Source of the DNA: J027 sp034437655
GTDB lineage: Bacteria > Chloroflexota > Anaerolineae > Aggregatilineales > J027
DNA: 64,000 bases
Direction: 5' to 3'
Assembly: GCA_034437655.1 (NCBI GenBank)
Contig: DAOTTU010000046.1
Span: forward strand, 73,930-137,929
The translations under genes were made by a program, and so were the position numbers. The notes under the pieces are model-generated. The model searched no databases. It saw nothing but the letters and a program-made list of their open reading frames with translations, and was not told where the DNA came from. Within the stretch, counting starts at the first letter, position 1. Each line of letters opens with the position of its first letter. Positions 60,025-64,000 of this stretch are shown one piece after another.

Positions 60025-60642
60025 ATGACGACCATTCACTTGCTACGCCACGGACATGTTCATAACCCAGAAGCTATACTTTACGGGCGTTTGCCGAATT
60101 TCCGGTTGAGCGAAGCAGGCATTCAACAGGCTGAAGCGGCCGCCCGATACCTGGCCGACCGTCCATTAGCAGCCATCTACAGCAGCCCACAACGACGTGC
60201 CCGTGAAACAGCAGGGATTATTGCCGCAGAGCGCGCCAATCTACGGCTTAACATCTCTGAGTTCATCAATGAGCTATTGACGTCATATCAGGGGCGGCCC
60301 ATCAAAGAATTAGAGGCGATGGACTGGGAGTTCTATCGGCATGTGACCCCACCCAACGAAACCCCGCTCGACCTCATTCGACGAATTAAGCGTTTTGCCG
60401 CACAGGTTCGCGCCAAACACCCCGGCGGCGAAGTTGCGGCCGTCAGTCATGGGGATATTGTTGTGTTTTCGATGGCGTGGGCTGAGGGGGTAGAAATTGA
60501 TGGTGAATTCAAGCGACGAGTCTCATTTGAGCGCGGTTATCCGGCCACAGCATCCATCACGTCTCTACATTTTGCTTACGATGATCCAGACACAACGCCT
60601 ACCGCGACGTATGTTGTGCCCTACGACACAGAAACCCGTTAG
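60025..60642 (+). CDS. histidine phosphatase superfamily protein
   Basis: A 205-residue phosphoglycerate-mutase-like phosphatase. The catalytic RHG motif is in HLLRHGHV, the second Arg in YSSPQRRARETA, the Glu in EFINELLTSYQGRPIKE and the second His in AAVSHGDIVVF. These enzymes dephosphorylate small metabolites such as alpha-ribazole phosphate; the substrate is not clear here. GGACAGG precedes the ATG at 60025, which matches the family start; the longer frame from 59959 has no homology. Its stop overlaps the stop of the convergent lipoprotein gene by 4 nt. Confidence 0.88.
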   Translation: MTTIHLLRHGHVHNPEAILYGRLPNFRLSEAGIQQAEAAARYLADRPLAAIYSSPQRRARETAGIIAAERANLRLNISEFINELLTSYQGRPIKELEAMDWEFYRHVTPPNETPLDLIRRIKRFAAQVRAKHPGGEVAAVSHGDIVVFSMAWAEGVEIDGEFKRRVSFERGYPATASITSLHFAYDDPDTTPTATYVVPYDTETR

Positions 60643-62873
60643 CGGAAACGGACTTCACCGCTGATGCCGCCAGCCGGGGTTACATCGGTCACACTGCCCG
60701 TTCGCGAGAGCACATAGGCGCGTTGCCCTGCGCCAGTATCGACTACAAGCAACAGATTGCTGAGGCTAGCGTCCCATTCACAGTCCAGCACACGGCCATT
60801 GATCGACGCACGCGAGACGACCACCGCTGAGCCACCTGTTGAGGATGTACGATAAAGCTGAAACGGTCCTGCCTCATTTTGCCCACCCAGAAACAGAATC
60901 TGCCCGGCAAAGGGTTCCGCTGCGCAATAGGTAAACACCACACCCGGCGCAGTGACCGTTATCGGGACATAATTCTGGTTTGGCAGCACCACGCGCCCCA
61001 ACACGATTGAACCATCCGTATTGCGCCCGCTGAAGATCACCGAACCCGTATCGGGTGCCCAGGTGCCTTGCGAATAGGTATGCACGATGTAGTCACGGTT
61101 ATTGGCGTCGGCACTGAGGTCAAAAATGGCGTGGGTGATCCCCGGTGGGCTTTCACTGTTGAGTGTGACGAGCAACGCCCCCCCGTTCGGCGACCACTGA
61201 ATATCCAGCGGCACGCGGAAGTCTGCGCGTTGCAGTTGGCGAGATTCACCCGTCGCCGGGTTGTAAAACCACACGCCGCGATCTGCATTGGCCGGGTCAT
61301 CACTCGCGATAATGAATGCTAACAGGCTGCCATTGGGAGACCATTCCATCTGGGTGACAACCTCATTTGTCCCCAACCCAAATTCACTGGCCGGGGAAGC
61401 TGTAAGGGGGACACCGTTCACAATGAGTTGATCCTGCGCAGGGTAAAAGGCTGCTGTCTGCCCTTCTGGACCAAAGTCATAGCTGAACGCCCCCCCGAGG
61501 ACTTCTTCACCCCCGGCGGTCACAAAACGACCATCCCCTGACCGAATCGCAATGTTACCGGGTGCTGAGGCAATGCCCCCCGTGCCACCAAACCCAAACG
61601 GCGTATTCGTTGGCGCACTCTGAAGCACCCCATCACGAGTTGGCAACAGGGTTACACCAGGTTCTGGTGATGCTGTGGCCCCGGCTCCGTCCCCGGTGGG
61701 GTCATTGGGGTCGGTGCTATCCCCCGGAATTTCAGTCGGAATGGGCGTGCCCGTCACATCAGCGGCGATAGGTGTATTGGTAGCAGTGCTGGTCGGGGTG
61801 GCTGTCCCAAATAGGCCCAACGGGTTAATGGACTCTGCCGTGGGCAACAAAAACCCGACTGTTGCCGTAGGAATCGGGGTGTTTCCGTCACCCTCCGGCG
61901 TGACTGTGTCCGTCACGGTGATAGTGGTTGTGATCGTCACCGTGGGGCGCGGTGTGAGGGTTGCTGTGAGTGTCGTTGTTGGCGTTGTTGTTGAGGTTGG
62001 TGTGTTGGTTATCGTCGCGGTGACGCCTGGTGAAGGTGTTATCGTTGGCGTTGGGGTCGGGGTGCTTGTGTTGGTCGCCGTTGCCGTTTGGGAAGGGGTG
62101 ATGCTGGGTGTATCAGTTGGTAATGGTGTGCGCGTGGGGCCCAGTGTCGGTAGTTGCGTGGCAGTTGGGGGCAGCGTGTTGGTTGCACTGGGGCTTGGTG
62201 TCGACGTGATGGTAGCGGTTAGGGTCGCGGTTGGAGTTATGGTAAGGGTGGCAGTCGCCGTATCGGTCGCTGTTGGCGTCTGGCTTGGGGAGGGAGTCGG
62301 CGTTGGTGTCACGGTGTTCGTCATAGTGGCTGTTGCGGTTGGGCTGTTCGTTGGCGTTGGCGAGCGGGTATCCGTCGGAATGGGCGTGTCTGTAGCAGTT
62401 GCTGTAGCGCTTGCAGTCGGCGTGTTGGTCAGTGTAGGGCTTGGTGTAAGTGTATGTGTCGGTGATGGTGTTGCGGTCGCGGTGTCTGTTGATGTTGGGG
62501 TTAGCGTGTTTGTGGCAGTTGCGGTCGGTGAGGCTGTGCCTGTTGCGGTAGCGGTGGGGCTATTGGTTGGCGATGGTGTCAATGTCGCCGTGCTGGTGCT
62601 GGTTATTGATGGCGTCCGAGTGGCGGTTGCTGTGTCAGATGGTGTAGCGGTCGGCTCGTCGGTGCTGGTGGGCGAAGCGGTCACCGTTGCAGTGGCGGTC
62701 AGGGTGTGGGTGGCGGTGGGTTCAGGGGTAGCAGTCCACTCAAGCGCGATTTCAGTTTCGTTCTGTGTCGGAGACGGAACCACAGTTGGTGTACGCTCTG
62801 GGGCAGGTGCAACGTCGCACGCTGCCAGCAATAGCACCATCATCACCCAAAATACACGCCATCTTCGCAACAC
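60639..62873 (-). CDS. lipoprotein with Thr/Pro/Ser stalk and beta-propeller domain
   Basis: A 744-residue lipoprotein. The signal ends in the lipobox LLLAAC (Cys about residue 19). Residues about 25-345 are dominated by TATATxTPT-like repeats, a Thr/Pro/Ser stalk of at least 270 residues. The C-terminal 330 residues are a PD40/WD40-like propeller (SPNGSLLAFIIAS, SPNGGALLVTL, DTGSVIFSG, with Gly/Asn-rich links). The stalk probably spans the cell wall and holds the propeller at the surface. The opposite strand has a long open frame that is only a shadow of the repeats. It is convergent with the phosphatase gene. Confidence 0.82.
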   Translation of the reverse strand: MLRRWRVFWVMMVLLLAACDVAPAPERTPTVVPSPTQNETEIALEWTATPEPTATHTLTATATVTASPTSTDEPTATPSDTATATRTPSITSTSTATLTPSPTNSPTATATGTASPTATATNTLTPTSTDTATATPSPTHTLTPSPTLTNTPTASATATATDTPIPTDTRSPTPTNSPTATATMTNTVTPTPTPSPSQTPTATDTATATLTITPTATLTATITSTPSPSATNTLPPTATQLPTLGPTRTPLPTDTPSITPSQTATATNTSTPTPTPTITPSPGVTATITNTPTSTTTPTTTLTATLTPRPTVTITTTITVTDTVTPEGDGNTPIPTATVGFLLPTAESINPLGLFGTATPTSTATNTPIAADVTGTPIPTEIPGDSTDPNDPTGDGAGATASPEPGVTLLPTRDGVLQSAPTNTPFGFGGTGGIASAPGNIAIRSGDGRFVTAGGEEVLGGAFSYDFGPEGQTAAFYPAQDQLIVNGVPLTASPASEFGLGTNEVVTQMEWSPNGSLLAFIIASDDPANADRGVWFYNPATGESRQLQRADFRVPLDIQWSPNGGALLVTLNSESPPGITHAIFDLSADANNRDYIVHTYSQGTWAPDTGSVIFSGRNTDGSIVLGRVVLPNQNYVPITVTAPGVVFTYCAAEPFAGQILFLGGQNEAGPFQLYRTSSTGGSAVVVSRASINGRVLDCEWDASLSNLLLVVDTGAGQRAYVLSRTGSVTDVTPAGGISGEVRFR
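61870..62760 (-). repeat. Thr/Pro/Ser low-complexity DNA tract in the lipoprotein stalk
   Basis: The tract encodes irregular repeats of ACN, CCN and TCN codons (on the plus strand GGTGT, GGCGT, GTTGG units). It is imperfect at the DNA level, with no long exact unit. Such tracts can change length by recombination. Confidence 0.7.
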
Positions 62874-63010
62874 ACCGACGACTCCTCTGTGCTTTTCTGA
62901 CCAGTGTCCATCTCTATTCTACGGCCATTTGATCATAAGGGCATCAGCGTACATCAACAGTAGTGTTCACGGTGGACGCCCGCTACAATATCACCGTTCA
63001 GGAGAGACCT

Positions 63011-64000
63011 ATGCCCGACGCAATCACATTTATCGCAACACAACTTCAATTACCCTCGCAGCAAATTCAACGCACCATTGCTCTGCTTGATGATGGCAAC
63101 ACTATTCCATTCATCGCCCGTTATCGTAAGGAGCAGACTGGTGCTTTAGACGAAGATCAATTGCGGCAGACACAAGAACTACTGCAAAAACACCGTGCGT
63201 TAGAAGACCGCCGCGCCAGTATCCTCACCACCATCGAAGAACAGGATAAATTGACGGATGAGCTGCGCGGACGGATTGACGCAGCCAACACACTCACCGA
63301 ACTCGAAGACCTGTACTTGCCTTTCAAGCCCAGGCGCCGCACCCGTGCCACCATCGCCCGTGAACAGGGACTTGAACCACTGGCAGAATGGATTCTACAC
63401 ACGCCGCGTCACGGTAAGTCACCCGATGTCACCGCTACCGACTACATCAACCATGAGGTGCCCGATGCTGAACAGGCGCTGGCCGGCGCACGCGATATTG
63501 TCGCTGAGGACATCAGCAATCACCCTGATATACGCGCCACCGTCCGTGAAAAAGCACAGAAGTATGGGCAACTGCATAGCGGCAAAGCTCGCAACGCCGA
63601 CGATCCCAAAGGTACATACACGCATTACTATGATTTTGACCTGCGCGTGCAACATCTGCGACCACATCAAGTGCTGGCGATGAATCGTGGCGAATCTGAG
63701 GGGGTGTTGTCAGTCAAACTCAATCTTGAAGAACGCGACTGGTATCGTCCGATTGAGCAGACCTTCCGCCCACATGAAGAATCGGCATTCTTTGCGCATT
63801 TTCAGCAGGCCGCCACTGACGGAGCCAGGCGTCTACTTATCCCGGCGATTGAACGTGACATCCGCCGCTTGTTGTCTGAACACGCTGAACGCCATGCGAT
63901 TGAGGTGTTCGCCAACAACCTCCGCGCTTTGCTGACCCAGCCACCATTGACCGGGCATATCATCATGGGCGTTGACCCGGCATTTCGCACAGGGTGCAAA
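63011..64000 (+). CDS. tex: Tex-family RNA-binding transcription accessory protein, N-terminal part
   Basis: The first 330 residues of a Tex protein, cut by the window edge. The N-terminal helical domain has NTIPFIARYRKEQTGALDEDQLRQ and LYLPFKPRRRTRATIAREQGLEPLA, both diagnostic of Tex. The YqgF-like domain begins at the end (IIMGVDPAFRTGCK), where the Tex family usually reads GIDPGxRTG. Full proteins reach about 720-770 residues and end with an S1 domain. Tex binds RNA and transcription complexes and affects gene expression and virulence in some pathogens. GGAGA lies 5 nt before the ATG. Confidence 0.95.
   Translation, partial: MPDAITFIATQLQLPSQQIQRTIALLDDGNTIPFIARYRKEQTGALDEDQLRQTQELLQKHRALEDRRASILTTIEEQDKLTDELRGRIDAANTLTELEDLYLPFKPRRRTRATIAREQGLEPLAEWILHTPRHGKSPDVTATDYINHEVPDAEQALAGARDIVAEDISNHPDIRATVREKAQKYGQLHSGKARNADDPKGTYTHYYDFDLRVQHLRPHQVLAMNRGESEGVLSVKLNLEERDWYRPIEQTFRPHEESAFFAHFQQAATDGARRLLIPAIERDIRRLLSEHAERHAIEVFANNLRALLTQPPLTGHIIMGVDPAFRTGCK

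Noticed and set aside
61675..63090. A 471-codon plus-strand frame rich in Val/Gly/Ala opposite the Thr/Pro stalk lipoprotein
   Set aside because: It is the exact antisense of the ACN/CCN-rich stalk, whose low complexity excludes stops on the other strand. It has no domain, and its end runs into the upstream region of tex.

Overview
This 64 kb window looks like chromosome from a member of the Chloroflexota, most likely class Anaerolineae. That placement is inferred from the overall flavour of the proteins: many lipoproteins and secreted proteins with Thr/Pro-rich linkers, TadE/TadG-type envelope proteins, no lipopolysaccharide genes, medium GC, and a glmS ribozyme. No 16S rRNA gene is present to settle it. 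I see no prophage, insertion sequence, CRISPR array or rRNA. Genes are tightly packed, with several 4-nt stop/start overlaps and convergent genes whose ends overlap.

Layout. 1-3.0 kb (minus): DUF4097-like fragment, DUF2089 regulator, MGDG-synthase-type glycosyltransferase, DUF951 and a pseudo-PP2C. 3.1-4.9 kb (plus): a TrpC-like protein with altered active site coupled to an LGFP-like lipoprotein. 4.9-7.4 kb (minus): two tandem LysM-M23 peptidases. 7.6-8.5 kb (plus): an AAC(3)-fold acetyltransferase. 8.5-15.1 kb (minus): DUF318 permease, DUF1980 partner, PD40 beta-propeller protein and a MacB/FtsX-type ABC exporter. 15.4-17.5 kb: glmS ribozyme and glmS. 17.6-18.5 kb: a tRNA with CAU anticodon and a PIN toxin-antitoxin pair. 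18.5-20.3 kb (minus): an ABC-F ATPase preceded by a leader ORF and an intrinsic terminator that looks like an attenuator. 20.4-23.8 kb: VOC and Yip1 proteins, then the YggU-YggT-YggS-PgeF cluster. 24.1-31.3 kb (plus): greA, lysS, a histidine kinase lacking its phospho-accepting His, an M1 peptidase lipoprotein, upp and a WecA/MraY-type transferase. 31.3-35.9 kb (minus): a divergent PyrD/PyrK pair, ybaB, dnaX and a 5'-nucleotidase-like protein.

36-48.2 kb (plus) is the most distinctive block. A GAF histidine kinase and two OmpR-type regulators are followed by a three-gene cluster: a TadE-like protein, a TadG-like von Willebrand A protein, and a 1492-residue TadE-anchored protein ending in eight prealbumin/Cna-B-like repeats. 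Every repeat keeps a Lys/Glu/Asn set, as used for intramolecular isopeptide bonds, and two Cys. I read this as a regulated surface fibre or adhesin system. 48.4-57.0 kb (minus): a HAD protein, acyl-CoA ligase, thioesterase, PEP carboxylase and a CoA-transferase-like pair split by a CtpA protease. 57.2-64 kb: an RluD-type synthase, a TPR protein convergent with a tiny secreted Cys-ended peptide, a histidine phosphatase, a lipoprotein with a roughly 270-residue Thr/Pro stalk, and the start of tex.

A recurring theme is full-length enzyme homologues in which key catalytic residues are replaced: PP2C, IGPS, histidine kinase, PyrD, PyrK, 5'-nucleotidase, HAD and CoA-transferase. All of these calls rest on reading motifs by eye and need alignment or structural checks.
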